Below, one piece after another: positions 9,455 to 18,277 of a DNA stretch of 64,000 bases. This stretch comes from Nostoc sp. FACHB-152 (GTDB taxonomy: Bacteria > Cyanobacteriota > Cyanobacteriia > Cyanobacteriales > Nostocaceae), in NCBI RefSeq assembly GCF_014697475.1, contig NZ_JACJRV010000022.1:1-64000 (forward strand). Direction: 5' to 3'. Below the pieces are notes generated by a model. The model ran no database searches. It saw nothing but the letters and a program-made list of their open reading frames with translations, and was not told the DNA's origin. Made by a program: the position numbers and the translations under genes. Every line of letters starts with the position of its first letter. Positions within the stretch are counted from its first letter, which is position 1.

Positions 9455-10600
9455 ATGAGTGCGTGGCAGCGTCCCTTGAAACAATTACAACTTATGACTC
9501 AGTACAAGCCAAATCGATTCAGATTCAATTCACTCAAAGGTTTTGTATCGCTCACTTTAGTGGGAGCGATTTTGAGTCTGGCACTAGCCGCCTGCTCTGG
9601 TGGAAATACAAACAATACTGCTGGGGGAACGCCATCAGCTAATCCTGTTTCAGCTAACAAACCAAATGTTGAACTCACCTTAGTGTCTTTTGCTGTTACT
9701 AAAGCGGCTCACGAAGCCATCATTCCCAAGTTTGTCGAAAAGTGGAAGCAAGAACATAACCAAACTGTGACCTTTAAACAAAGCTACGGTGGTTCTGGTT
9801 CTCAAACTCGTGCGGTTATTGATGGTTTAGAAGCAGATGTTGTTCACCTAGCTTTAGCCGGAGACACCGAAAAGATTCAGAAAGCTGGACTGATCGAACT
9901 AGGATGGGAAAAAGAAGTTCCTAATAATGGTATCGTTTCTAAATCTGTTGCTGCGATCGTTACTCGTGAAGGTAATCCCAAAAGCATCAAAACTTGGACA
10001 GATTTAGCCAAAGACGGGGTAAAACTCATTACAGCTGATCCGAAAACATCGGGTGTGGCTAAGTGGAACTTCCTCGCGCTGTGGAATTCGGCAATTAAAA
10101 CTGGTGGAGATGACGCTAAAGCGACAGAATTTGTCAGCAAAGTTTATAACAATGTACCGCTTTTGACTAAAGATGCCCGTGAAGCTACAGATGCATTTTT
10201 CAAGCAAGGTCAAGGTGATGCTTTAATCAACTACGAAAACGAAATTGTCTTAGCACAACAAAAAGGCGAAAAAGTAAATTACATTGTTCCTGATGTCAAT
10301 ATTTCTATTGATAACCCCGTTGCTGTCGTAGATAAAAACGTTGATAAGCATGGCACTCGTGAAGTAGCAGAAGCTTTTGTTAAATACCTTTACACACCAG
10401 AAGCACAGCAAGAATTTGCCAAGTTAGGATTTCGACCTGTAGATGAAACTGTTGCCCAAACTAAAGAAGTTAAAGATAAATTCCCCAACGTGAAAACTTT
10501 AGGCACCGTTCAAGATTACGGCGGTTGGAGTGAAATCGATAAAAAATTCTTCGCTGAGGGTGGTATTTTTGACAAGATTCAAGCTCAAAAGAAACGGTAA
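9455..10600 (+). CDS. sbpA: Sulfate-binding lipoprotein of ABC transporter
   Basis: This 381-residue protein is the periplasmic substrate-binding component of the sulfate/thiosulfate ABC importer. The signal peptide ends in a lipobox (LALAAC, lipid-modified Cys47), so it is membrane tethered. The mature part starts after a Gly/Asn/Ser linker with VELTLVSFAVTKAAHEAIIP, and contains the family signature YGGSGSQTRAVIDGLEADVV. ATG 9455 is supported by GGAGG at 9443-9447; the next Met (position 14) would also leave the signal peptide intact. It heads the operon sbpA-cysT-cysW. The ATPase gene cysA is not in the window. Confidence 0.95.
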   Translation: MSAWQRPLKQLQLMTQYKPNRFRFNSLKGFVSLTLVGAILSLALAACSGGNTNNTAGGTPSANPVSANKPNVELTLVSFAVTKAAHEAIIPKFVEKWKQEHNQTVTFKQSYGGSGSQTRAVIDGLEADVVHLALAGDTEKIQKAGLIELGWEKEVPNNGIVSKSVAAIVTREGNPKSIKTWTDLAKDGVKLITADPKTSGVAKWNFLALWNSAIKTGGDDAKATEFVSKVYNNVPLLTKDAREATDAFFKQGQGDALINYENEIVLAQQKGEKVNYIVPDVNISIDNPVAVVDKNVDKHGTREVAEAFVKYLYTPEAQQEFAKLGFRPVDETVAQTKEVKDKFPNVKTLGTVQDYGGWSEIDKKFFAEGGIFDKIQAQKKR

Positions 10601-10624
10601 TTATTAGTCATTTGTCATTGGTGA

Positions 10625-10665
10625 GCCAGTGCGTTGGGCGGGTTTCCCGACTTGAAGCAACTGGC
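10625..10665. repeat. Dispersed palindromic repeat between sbpA and cysT
   Basis: GCCAGT and ACTGGC arms (10625-10630, 10660-10665) flank CGTTGGGCGGGTTTCCCGAC, which forms an inner CGGG..CCCG hairpin. Related copies lie near 1685, 16494 and 58461. It sits inside the sulfate operon, so it is probably transcribed and might attenuate or stabilise the polycistronic mRNA. Confidence 0.7.
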
Positions 10666-10742
10666 GAACCCGAAGGGTCATTTGTCCTTTATCAAGTGAC
10701 TAATGATACGGACGAATAACAAAGAACAAATTCTATTTCCTT

Positions 10743-11618
10743 ATGGCAATATCATCTCCGTCCCAAAAATTTACTTCTGAACAAACTTCCGTTTGGAAAA
10801 AGTTTCTGCATCAGTTAATTAATCTGCCTTGGACGTGGCGTATTACCCTGGCATACCTGACAGTAATGTTATTTATGCCAATAGTTGCTATGTTCCTTAA
10901 AGCTAGTACAGAACCACCTGCTAGATTTTGGGAAATTGCTACTAGTGATGTTGCCTTAGCAACCTATAACGTTACTTTTGTCACATCTATAGCGGCTGCT
11001 TTGCTGAATGGTGTATTTGGTACTTTAATTGCCTGGGTTTTAGTACGTTACGACTTTCCCTTAAAGAAGATAATTGATGCCACAGTAGACTTACCTTTTG
11101 CGCTGCCAACTTCTGTTGCGGGGTTAACTTTGGCAACAGTTTACAGCGATAACGGTTGGATTGGTTCGCTGTTAGCTCCCTTTGGAATTAAGGTATCTTT
11201 CACTCGCTTAGGTGTAGCGGTGGCAATGATATTTATTTCCCTACCTTTTGTGGTGAGGACTGTACAACCTGTACTGCAAGAAATGGAACATGACATTGAA
11301 GAAGCCGCTTGGTGTTTGGGTGCTTCTCAATGGCAAACATTTTGGAAAGTTATTTTACCGCCATTATTTCCGACGATTTTGACTGGTATTGCATTAGGTT
11401 TTTCTCGTGCGGTTGGAGAATATGGCTCGACAGTAATTATTTCTTCTAATACTCCCTACCAAGATTTAATTGCACCCGTGCTGATTTTCCAAAGATTAGA
11501 ACAGTATGACTATTCTGGTGCTACTGTTATCGGCATGGTTCTGCTGACAATTTCTTTGATACTTCTACTGGCGATTAATTTCTTACAAGCGTGGGCAAGA
11601 AGATATGACAGTAAATGA
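10743..11618 (+). CDS. cysT: Sulfate ABC transporter permease CysT
   Basis: The 291-residue inner-membrane permease has six or so helices and the ABC-permease EAA loop ([22 protein letters not shown]), which contacts the ATPase. Family-typical segments are [20 protein letters not shown] and [16 protein letters not shown]. With CysW it forms the transmembrane channel of the sulfate importer. Start ATG 10743. It overlaps cysW by 14 nt, implying translational coupling. Known homologues are induced by sulfur starvation; no regulator site could be assigned here. Confidence 0.95.
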   Translation: MAISSPSQKFTSEQTSVWKKFLHQLINLPWTWRITLAYLTVMLFMPIVAMFLKASTEPPARFWEIATSDVALATYNVTFVTSIAAALLNGVFGTLIAWVLVRYDFPLKKIIDATVDLPFALPTSVAGLTLATVYSDNGWIGSLLAPFGIKVSFTRLGVAVAMIFISLPFVVRTVQPVLQEMEHDIEEAAWCLGASQWQTFWKVILPPLFPTILTGIALGFSRAVGEYGSTVIISSNTPYQDLIAPVLIFQRLEQYDYSGATVIGMVLLTISLILLLAINFLQAWARRYDSK

Positions 11619-12483
11619 GCCAAGATTTCATTCATCATCGGGATCTGATACAGGTGTAAATAAGCCCATACAAAAGAAAAGTTGGGTGCCGACTATTTTA
11701 ATTGGCATCGCAATTTCTTATTTAGCACTAATTCAATACATTCCAGCAATTAACGTTTTTTTCCAAGCTTTTAAAAAGGGAATTGGGCCGTTTTTTGCTA
11801 ACTTAACGCATCCTGCCTTTCTTCACGCAGCTTGGCTAACTTTGATATTGGCGTTGATTGCGGTACCGTTAAATACAGTATTTGGCTTGTGTGCAGCTTG
11901 GGCGATCGCTCGTCATAAATTCCCTGGTCGTGCCATAGTTTTAAGTATTATTGACCTCCCCTTTTCCATCTCCCCTGTAGTTGCAGGATTGATGATTGTA
12001 TTACTGTACGGGAGAAACGGCTGGTTTGGGCCTTTTCTGCAAGCACACGATATTAAAATCATCTTTGCCTTTCCTGGTATGGTATTGGCTACAGCCTTCG
12101 TCAGTATGCCCTTTGTCGCACGGGAAGTAATTCCTGTTTTAGAAGAGTTTGGTAGCGACCAAGAAGAAGCAGCGAAAACTTTAGGTGCAAAAGATTGGCA
12201 AATATTTTGGCGCGTTACTTTACCCAGCATTCGTTGGGGATTACTTTACGGCTTGATTTTGACTAATGCTAGAGCAATGGGTGAATTCGGTGCGGTTTCT
12301 GTAGTTTCTGGCAACATTGCTGATAAAACACAGAGTTTACCTCTATTTGTAGAAGATGCTTACAAACAATATGAAACTGAAGCTGCTTTTTCGGCTGCTG
12401 TATTGTTAGCACTGTTAGCAGTAGTTACCTTAATACTGAAAGAAATTTTAGAGCGCAAAACTCGCATTAAAGATGTTGAATGA
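11605..12483 (+). CDS. cysW: Sulfate ABC transporter permease CysW
   Basis: The 292-residue partner permease of CysT contains the EAA loop ([21 protein letters not shown]) and the CysW signature [17 protein letters not shown]. It starts at ATG 11605 inside the end of cysT. About 150 nt downstream lies a NIL-domain gene on the same strand, separated by a repeat. The ATPase (cysA) must be encoded elsewhere, which is common in cyanobacteria. Confidence 0.95.
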   Translation: MTVNEPRFHSSSGSDTGVNKPIQKKSWVPTILIGIAISYLALIQYIPAINVFFQAFKKGIGPFFANLTHPAFLHAAWLTLILALIAVPLNTVFGLCAAWAIARHKFPGRAIVLSIIDLPFSISPVVAGLMIVLLYGRNGWFGPFLQAHDIKIIFAFPGMVLATAFVSMPFVAREVIPVLEEFGSDQEEAAKTLGAKDWQIFWRVTLPSIRWGLLYGLILTNARAMGEFGAVSVVSGNIADKTQSLPLFVEDAYKQYETEAAFSAAVLLALLAVVTLILKEILERKTRIKDVE

Positions 12484-12496
12484 AGTCTGAATTATG

Positions 12497-12556
12497 TAGA
12501 CGCGTTCGCCTTTGGCGTTGCCGCAGGCTAGCGGCTTGCCGCAGGCTAGTCTGAAG
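12497..12556. repeat. GC-rich dispersed repeat with two tandem units
   Basis: TTGCCGCAGGCTAG occurs twice in tandem (near 12519 and 12537) behind a GACGCGTTCGCC segment. A related AGACTAGGC..GCCTAGTCT palindrome lies at 14292-14312. It appears to be a short dispersed repeat of the Nostocales genome, sitting between cysW and the NIL-domain gene. Confidence 0.6.
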
Positions 12557-12638
12557 TCTGAAGTAATGAGTGCAAGAGGAGCTAGACTTTTTACTCAGCA
12601 CTTTTATAATTCTCTATTAATCAAAGGCTGATTTTGAT

Positions 12639-12905
12639 ATGACTAGCAAAGATATCTTGAAATCTAAGCGGATACGGTTGAGAATTCCTAAAGACTATCA
12701 TCAAGAACCTGTGATTTCACAGCTAGTTTCAGACTATGGTTTAACTGTGAATATCACTGCGGCAATTCTAGGAGCAAATGCTGTGGGTGATGGTTGGTTT
12801 GACTTGGATTTAAAAGGAACTGATACACAAATTCAAAATGCACTGAATTATCTCCAGCATTTGGAATTAGAAGTTTGGGATGATAATCAAACAGGTAATT
12901 GGTAA
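12639..12905 (+). CDS. NIL-domain protein
   Basis: This 88-residue protein is a NIL domain (ferredoxin-like fold), seen also at the C-terminus of some methionine ABC-transporter ATPases and beside ferredoxins. The pattern is RIRLRIPKDYHQEPVISQLV near the start and WFDLDLKGTDTQIQNALNYL in the second half. In cyanobacteria small NIL proteins are often encoded next to sulfate transporters, as here (155 nt after cysW, same strand). A ligand-sensing or regulatory role in sulfur uptake is inference. Start ATG 12639. Confidence 0.8.
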   Translation: MTSKDILKSKRIRLRIPKDYHQEPVISQLVSDYGLTVNITAAILGANAVGDGWFDLDLKGTDTQIQNALNYLQHLELEVWDDNQTGNW

Positions 12906-12998
12906 ATATACCAGGTGATAGGTGACAGGAAGGTCACAAGATGAAGCCTTAAAATCCTATTTCTCCCTGTATTCTGCGTCTCTGTGGTTTTTTGTATT

Positions 12999-14255
12999 CT
13001 AAATCAAATAACGCTGTGCGGCTTGTGTGATCTTCAACTGCAACAGCGTTTCATCTCCTAATTGCTGCTGAAAATTAGGCTTTATAGGTAATACATTTAA
13101 ACTCCGAATAATTTCTTTTGCCACAGCTTTTGCTAATAACGGTGGTACGGAATTACCTACTTGTCGAAAGCCGTGCCATTTAGTGATATGAAATCTAAAC
13201 CAGTCCGGGTAAGAATGCAGGCGTGCTGCTTCTCTAACAGTGATACAACGTGGTGTATGTGGATGTATTGGTCGCGGAGAGGTAAAAGAACCCTTAGATC
13301 TATCTGTGCCGGCTCTTAAGGTATTGCAGACACCAGCTGGATGCAGTTTATAGAAGCGGCTAATTGGTTCTCTTTCTCCTTGCGGAGTTTCATGAAAACG
13401 TTGAATTGTTGTAAGTGAGTGTTTGGTGCGGAAACTAGAAGAAAGAATCCGGGAATCAAACTGGCGATTGTAGGTGTAATCGTCTACTAAATTTTGAATA
13501 CCACGCAGTGCCAATGCATAATTACTCGGTTTGCCATACTCGGCAAATATCCAATCTTTTTCTAATAACTCTGAATATTGTTCAACTTCTGGGATATCAC
13601 CAATAGCATCCCATACAGTCGGCCCTATTGGTAGATTATTTTGATATATATAATTATTGGGTTTTGCTGCTTGGGTAACTGGTTGGGGATACTTTGGTAA
13701 GCTGACATCTTTCCTAGCACCCAATAAAAATAATCGCTCACGAGATTGCGGTACACCAAAATGAGCTGCGTTAAGAACTTGATAATTTTCTTCTACTTGA
13801 TAACCGTGGGTTTGAAACTCGCTAATTAAACTTTTGAGAATTCGTTTATGTTCGCCAACTGTTATCCCGCGAACATTTTCCATGACAAAATATTTTGGTT
13901 CTAGTTCTAACACCAAACGGTGAAAGTGAAACACTAAAGAGTTTCGCGGGTCATCAAAAACCCGTTTACCCATGAGTGAAAAGCCTTGACAAGGTGAACC
14001 GCAAATAACAGCATCAATTTCGCGATCGCCTATTTCTGAACGCTGGCGAATTTCTTGGCCTGTCGTATCTTCTACACTTTTGCACAATACTGTACAAAAA
14101 GGAAAGTTAAACTCGTGGGTGGCGCAGTGGATGGGGTCGATTTCTACAGATGCTAGGACATCAAAACCAGCTTGTTCAAAGCCGAGGGTCATACCGCCTG
14201 CACCTGCAAATAAATCAACTGCGATTGGTCGTCGTTTTTTCATTTCACGAGCCAT
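12999..14255 (-). CDS. Solitary DNA (cytosine-5) methyltransferase
   Basis: The protein transfers a methyl group from S-adenosylmethionine to cytosine C5 in DNA. Motif I is DLFAGAGGMTLGFEQAGFD, motif IV GSPCQGFS with the catalytic Cys (residue 89 from the chosen start), motif VI VMENVRG, motif VIII QSRERLFLLGAR, and motif X FRQVGNSVPPLLAKAVAKEI. I chose ATG 14255 (MAREMKK); the upstream TTG at 14267 adds four residues. No restriction endonuclease gene adjoins it, so it is an orphan. It resembles, from memory, the conserved cyanobacterial enzyme that methylates CGATCG, the core of HIP1; that specificity is inference. Confidence 0.92.
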   Translation of the reverse strand: MAREMKKRRPIAVDLFAGAGGMTLGFEQAGFDVLASVEIDPIHCATHEFNFPFCTVLCKSVEDTTGQEIRQRSEIGDREIDAVICGSPCQGFSLMGKRVFDDPRNSLVFHFHRLVLELEPKYFVMENVRGITVGEHKRILKSLISEFQTHGYQVEENYQVLNAAHFGVPQSRERLFLLGARKDVSLPKYPQPVTQAAKPNNYIYQNNLPIGPTVWDAIGDIPEVEQYSELLEKDWIFAEYGKPSNYALALRGIQNLVDDYTYNRQFDSRILSSSFRTKHSLTTIQRFHETPQGEREPISRFYKLHPAGVCNTLRAGTDRSKGSFTSPRPIHPHTPRCITVREAARLHSYPDWFRFHITKWHGFRQVGNSVPPLLAKAVAKEIIRSLNVLPIKPNFQQQLGDETLLQLKITQAAQRYLI

Positions 14256-14291
14256 CACCCAAGTCAATAGTCTTTGATTCTTTCAGAATTT

Positions 14292-14312
14292 AGACTAGGC
14301 GCAGCCTAGTCT
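14292..14312. repeat. Palindrome between lpxB and the methyltransferase gene
   Basis: AGACTAGGC and GCCTAGTCT form a 9-bp stem with a GCA loop, 15 nt beyond the lpxB stop. There is no T run, so terminator function is uncertain. It resembles the GCAGGCTAG repeat units near 12530. Confidence 0.5.
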
Positions 14313-14326
14313 ACAGACTTCATAGT

Positions 14327-15490
14327 TTATCTTTTATTTAGCATTTGTAAAATTTCTTGAGCAGCGCGATCGCACACACCAATATCTCCCAAAGATTTTC
14401 GCATTTCGGCATAATCTGTCAAGGTCTGTTGTCTGCGTTCAGGATTCAATAGTAGTGCCATCGCGGCTTGGGTAATATTTTCTGGTGTAGCGTCTTCTTG
14501 CAATAACTCTGGCACAATCTCCTTCATCACCACTAAATTAACGGGTGAAGCAAAGGGGATGGAACCTTTAAGGATTTTGCGCGCAATCCATACTGTAATT
14601 GGATTTAGCCGATAAACTACAACTTGCGGCACATTCAATAAAGCTAGTTCCAAATTAACCGTGCCAGATTTAGTAATGGCAAAATCAGCAGCAGCAAAAA
14701 CTTCCTTTTGCTGACCAGATATAATTGTCGCTTGTAAACCGTAGTTTTGAATTGCTGCTTCAATTGGTTCTCTGAAGCTTTCTAAAGATAAGGGAATCCA
14801 AAAGTGAACTGCTGGTAACTTGGCTTGGATAGTTTGAGCCGCTTGAAAAATTACTGGTAACAAATACTTCAATTCTTGATGACGAGAAGCAGGCAGAAGT
14901 GCGATCGCAATTTGTTCTGGTGCTATTCCTAATTTGGCACGTGCAGCTTGCCGATTAGGCGCATCCTGCATTCTATCAATTAACGGATGTCCCACCCAGC
15001 TAACATTTGCGCCATTCTCCTGATAGTAACGAGCTTCTTCGGGGAATATGGCTAAGAGTTTGTCTGTAAAGCCGACAATCCGAGATGTATTCCGTAAATT
15101 TATTGACCACACCCACTCTTGAGGAGCAATGTAGTATACAACAGGCACATCAGGCAGATTTTTCTGCATATAAGTGCCAATGCCGAGGTTTGGCCCCATG
15201 TAATCAATTAGCAGCACTAAGTCTGGCGGATTTTGTTTGAGGTAGGCGATCGCTTTTCGTTGTACTAATAGAGTTGGCAAGACATAAGGCAGAGATTCTA
15301 AAAGACCCATTGAGCCAATCCCACTGGTATTACCCAAAATTTTTGCCCCTGCTTCTGCCATTCTTTCGCCACCGAGGGCGACAGTTTCTAATTCCCACCC
15401 AGCCGCAGCAGCTTGACGTTGAATCGCCTTTATCAACAACGACCCCTGCAAATCGCCAGACACTTCGCCAGTGCTGATAAATATCCGCAT
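14327..15490 (-). CDS. lpxB: Lipid-A-disaccharide synthase
   Basis: The 387-residue glycosyltransferase (GT19) condenses UDP-2,3-diacylglucosamine with lipid X to give the lipid A disaccharide, at the cytoplasmic face of the inner membrane. Typical LpxB segments are FISTGEVSGDLQG at the N-terminus, LLIDYMGPNLGI, the VYYIAPQEWVW block, and KSGTVNLELALLNVPQVVVY for nucleotide-sugar binding. Start ATG 15490. It is the last gene of the bamA-lpxC-fabZ-lpxA-lpxB cluster, 153 nt after lpxA. Confidence 0.95.
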   Translation of the reverse strand: MRIFISTGEVSGDLQGSLLIKAIQRQAAAAGWELETVALGGERMAEAGAKILGNTSGIGSMGLLESLPYVLPTLLVQRKAIAYLKQNPPDLVLLIDYMGPNLGIGTYMQKNLPDVPVVYYIAPQEWVWSINLRNTSRIVGFTDKLLAIFPEEARYYQENGANVSWVGHPLIDRMQDAPNRQAARAKLGIAPEQIAIALLPASRHQELKYLLPVIFQAAQTIQAKLPAVHFWIPLSLESFREPIEAAIQNYGLQATIISGQQKEVFAAADFAITKSGTVNLELALLNVPQVVVYRLNPITVWIARKILKGSIPFASPVNLVVMKEIVPELLQEDATPENITQAAMALLLNPERRQQTLTDYAEMRKSLGDIGVCDRAAQEILQMLNKR

Positions 15491-15643
15491 TTGATAATTA
15501 AGTAAAAAATTTAGATATGAAAGCTGAGAAATTAGGAGTTATGGCCAATAGCATTCAGATTAAGGCATTTGTAGAGGTGAGTTTCAGGAGAAGTAACATT
15601 TCTCCTCCTGCCTCCTGCCTTCTCCTAATTCCCCGTAACTACC

Positions 15644-16465
15644 TTAAGACTCATCACTCCCGCCAGAAGTTTTACCTTTCCCAGGGATTAAACCGCGTCT
15701 TCCAGGCATTTGAGACAGAAGGATAAAGCGGCGGAGGTGCTGAAGTTGTTCTGTATCCCCTAATTGTTCCAACTGTTCTAATGCTTCTTTGAAAGTCAAG
15801 CTAGAACGATAGAGAATCCGGAAAGCTTTTTTGAGAATTTGCAAATCACTCGCCGCCATGCCAGAGCGTTTCAGTCCTACTAAATTCAGGGTTCTGACGC
15901 GTACAGGATTGCCTTCAACTAGCATATATGGCGGCACATCTCGGTCGATCCGTGACATTCCACCGACCATTGAGTGCCTACCGATATGCACAAATTGATG
16001 CACACCTAAAACCCCGCCCAATCTGGCGCGAGACTCGATATGCACGTGACCGGCTAAAGCCACCGAGTTAGGAATGATTACATGGTCTTCGATTATGCAA
16101 TTATGAGCCACATGGACATAAGCCATCAGCAAGTTGTGATTGCCAATGGTTGTGGCTTCTCCTTCGCCAGTGGCGCGGTTAATGGTGACATACTCTCGAA
16201 TTATATTGTCGTCACCAATTTTTACCCAGGTAGGTTCTCCCACAAATTTGAGATCCTGGGGTTCCATGCCGATAGCTGCACCTGCAAAAATCTGATTTCG
16301 CGCCCCAATTTCACAAGGCCCTTCTAGCACTACATGAGCGCCGATAATTGTTTCAGGGCCGACTTTGACGTGCGCTCCAATCACAGCATAGGCACCGACT
16401 TGCACTGTAGGGTGGAGTTCCGCTTTAGGATGAACTACAGCCGTTGGATGAATAAGAGTCTTCAA
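15644..16465 (-). CDS. lpxA: UDP-N-acetylglucosamine acyltransferase
   Basis: The 273-residue enzyme catalyses the first step of lipid A synthesis, transferring a 3-hydroxyacyl group from ACP to UDP-GlcNAc. The N-terminal two thirds are a left-handed beta helix of hexapeptide repeats (IHPTAVVHPKAELHPTVQVG). The catalytic-His segment is AYVHVAHNCIIEDHVIIPNS, followed by GGVLGVHQFVHIGRHSMVGG, and the helical C-terminus binds acyl-ACP. Start ATG 16465. Substrate acyl-ACP is in the same pool as that used by FabZ, the neighbouring upstream gene. Confidence 0.95.
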   Translation of the reverse strand: MKTLIHPTAVVHPKAELHPTVQVGAYAVIGAHVKVGPETIIGAHVVLEGPCEIGARNQIFAGAAIGMEPQDLKFVGEPTWVKIGDDNIIREYVTINRATGEGEATTIGNHNLLMAYVHVAHNCIIEDHVIIPNSVALAGHVHIESRARLGGVLGVHQFVHIGRHSMVGGMSRIDRDVPPYMLVEGNPVRVRTLNLVGLKRSGMAASDLQILKKAFRILYRSSLTFKEALEQLEQLGDTEQLQHLRRFILLSQMPGRRGLIPGKGKTSGGSDES

Positions 16466-16493
16466 GGGTGAATCTCCAGAACTGTCTTGAAAA

Positions 16494-16620
16494 GCCAGTG
16501 CTTCGAGGCAACTGGCGTTGCTGAGTTGTTAGAACTTCAGTGACCGAAAGTGTGGGGCAAAGCAAGTTGAGTGTGTTCGCGTAGCGTCTCGTCAGAGAGG
16601 GCAGCGAAAATCAAGAAATT
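16494..16620. repeat. Repeat cluster between fabZ and lpxA
   Basis: GCCAGT-GCTTCGAGGCA-ACTGGC (16494-16516) is a shortened version of the palindrome at 10625-10665. About 60 nt further, GTTCGCGTAGCGTCTC followed by GTCAGAGAGGGCAGCG resembles part of the repeat near 1755. The cluster interrupts the otherwise compact fabZ-lpxA spacing. Confidence 0.55.
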
Positions 16621-16714
16621 TTAAAATGCTATTGTGGGTGATTTTTTACCTGCTATCCTTTTTAGGATTGCGTCGAGGTGCATCACGGTTGCACCAAGAC
16701 AACAAAGCAAGTTG

Positions 16715-17224
16715 CTAAACTACTAAAGAAAACATCAATTCGCCTTCAGCAGCTAGCTGCCCGTCAACTTCGGCCTTAGCTTGCATCTTGCCAAACCGAC
16801 GTTGTTTGATACACAACAGTTCCACTGTCATGATCAGCTGATCTCCAGGGACTACTGGACGACGGAAACGAGCTTTATCGATGCCAGCAAATACAAAAAG
16901 TCCACTAGCATCGTATTCTGGCAGTTGTGTTAACACGATACCGCCTACTTGTGCCATTGCTTCAACAATTAGCACGCCTGGCATCAGTGGTCTACCGGGG
17001 AAGTGTCCTTGGAACTGAGGTTCGTTAATAGTAACATTTTTAACGCCTACAGCTAGCTTTCCTGGTACGTAGTCAATAATTTTGTCTACGAGTAAAAATG
17101 GGTAGCGGTGAGGTAACAACTGCTGAATCTCTTCAGAGGTGAAGGTTTTTTTAATTTCTGGTGCAGTTGCAGTAGCTGAGGATGCGATCGCATCGCTACT
17201 ATTTACTTCAGCGAGAATTGTCAT
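16715..17224 (-). CDS. fabZ: 3-hydroxyacyl-ACP dehydratase FabZ
   Basis: The 169-residue enzyme dehydrates 3-hydroxyacyl-ACP in fatty-acid elongation. The hot-dog fold shows [14 protein letters not shown] (catalytic His) at about residues 35-48 and [20 protein letters not shown] (catalytic Glu on the central helix) at about residues 74-93. The first 30 residues are a low-complexity Ser/Ala extension. It lies between lpxC and lpxA, a common arrangement that links membrane phospholipid and lipid A synthesis, which compete for 3-hydroxyacyl-ACP. Start ATG 17224. Confidence 0.95.
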   Translation of the reverse strand: MTILAEVNSSDAIASSATATAPEIKKTFTSEEIQQLLPHRYPFLLVDKIIDYVPGKLAVGVKNVTINEPQFQGHFPGRPLMPGVLIVEAMAQVGGIVLTQLPEYDASGLFVFAGIDKARFRRPVVPGDQLIMTVELLCIKQRRFGKMQAKAEVDGQLAAEGELMFSLVV

Positions 17225-17301
17225 TGGCAGTGTGGTTGACTTTGACTGTAGAAATTTAAGTAGGACGGCGTTGAAACCCCTCAGATGTGGTCAATAGGAT
17301 T

Positions 17302-18150
17302 TTACTGTGCAGCTAAAATCCTTTGAGCGAGTTGAATATGTAAATTGTGGCTGGCTTTGTACGCTAAGAAGTGAGCTTGCGGGAAAATTCCCAATAAACT
17401 CAAATCTCCTACTAAGTCCAACATCTTATGACGGACTGGCTCATTTGCAAATCTTAATGGTGGATTTAACCATCCATCAGGGCCGCAAACGAGTGCATTG
17501 TCTAAGCTGCCACCTTTAATTAATCCTGTTTGTTGTAAATATTCTATTTGATGTAATAAACCAAAAGTCCGGGCAGGTGCAATTTCCGCCGCAAAGCTAG
17601 CCGCCGCAGTTTCTACATCAGCAACCAATAACCAGCTATGCCATTGATTACCGATTGCAGGTAAATCAAAATCAATCCCGTAGCTAAAGCGGGTTTCTGG
17701 TGCTGGTAAGGCACATACAAAAGCATCTTCCTGATAAACCCAAATTGGGTCTTTAATCACCAAGTTCACGCTGTTTTCAGGAATTGGTTGTGGTTTTAAA
17801 CCAACTTGAGCAATGCTATCGGCCCAAATTTGTGCTGAACCATCTAAAAGTGGTACTTCTGGGCCATCTATTTCGATACGGGCGTTATTTACACCCATAC
17901 CTGCCAAGCTGGCCAATAAATGCTCAACTGTACGGACAGATATTTCTGCTTTATCTAATTGGGTTGAGAGAACTGTCTGATTGACCGCCGCAATTTGAGC
18001 AGGAATGATTGGCCCATCTGGTAAATCTACCCGCACAAAATAACGTCCACTACCTGCCTGGGCTGGTAATATCCGCACGTTAGTAGTGATACCACTATGC
18101 AGCCCGACTCCGCTTTGGTAGATTTCCCCAGCTATGGTGTGCTGTTGCAT
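17302..18150 (-). CDS. lpxC: UDP-3-O-acyl-N-acetylglucosamine deacetylase
   Basis: LpxC is the zinc deacetylase that commits UDP-acyl-GlcNAc to lipid A synthesis. Motifs are QSGVGLHSG at the N-terminus, [12 protein letters not shown] with a zinc-binding His, [14 protein letters not shown] with the catalytic Glu, and [11 protein letters not shown] with the zinc ligands His and Asp. I chose ATG 18150 (MQQHTIAGE) over the TTG at 18192, because the extra 14 residues do not look conserved. It is 78 nt upstream of fabZ and is followed by lpxA and lpxB on the same strand. Confidence 0.94.
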   Translation of the reverse strand: MQQHTIAGEIYQSGVGLHSGITTNVRILPAQAGSGRYFVRVDLPDGPIIPAQIAAVNQTVLSTQLDKAEISVRTVEHLLASLAGMGVNNARIEIDGPEVPLLDGSAQIWADSIAQVGLKPQPIPENSVNLVIKDPIWVYQEDAFVCALPAPETRFSYGIDFDLPAIGNQWHSWLLVADVETAAASFAAEIAPARTFGLLHQIEYLQQTGLIKGGSLDNALVCGPDGWLNPPLRFANEPVRHKMLDLVGDLSLLGIFPQAHFLAYKASHNLHIQLAQRILAAQ

Positions 18151-18180
18151 AGGCGAAAATTTAATACACCTTAATAAATA

Positions 18181-18262
18181 GTCAAGGGTCAAGGGTTAAA
18201 GAGTCAAGTGTCAATAGTCAAGGGTCAATACTCAAATCAACTGACTATGGACTATGGACAAT
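18181..18262. repeat. Degenerate heptamer-like repeats (GTCAAGGGTCAA type)
   Basis: The gap between bamA and lpxC is filled with near-repeats of GTCAAGGGTCAA, GTCAAGTGTCAATAGTC and GACTATGGACTATGGAC. They resemble the short tandemly repeated sequences known from heterocystous cyanobacteria. Related tracts occur near 20840, 28370 and 41865. Confidence 0.6.
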
Positions 18263-18277
18263 TGACTATTGACCAAA

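Noticed and set aside
18181-18262. Possible CRISPR array from tandem GTCAAGGG repeats
   Set aside because: Repeats are only 7-12 nt, irregular and lack spacers of uniform length, so they are short tandem repeats rather than CRISPR.
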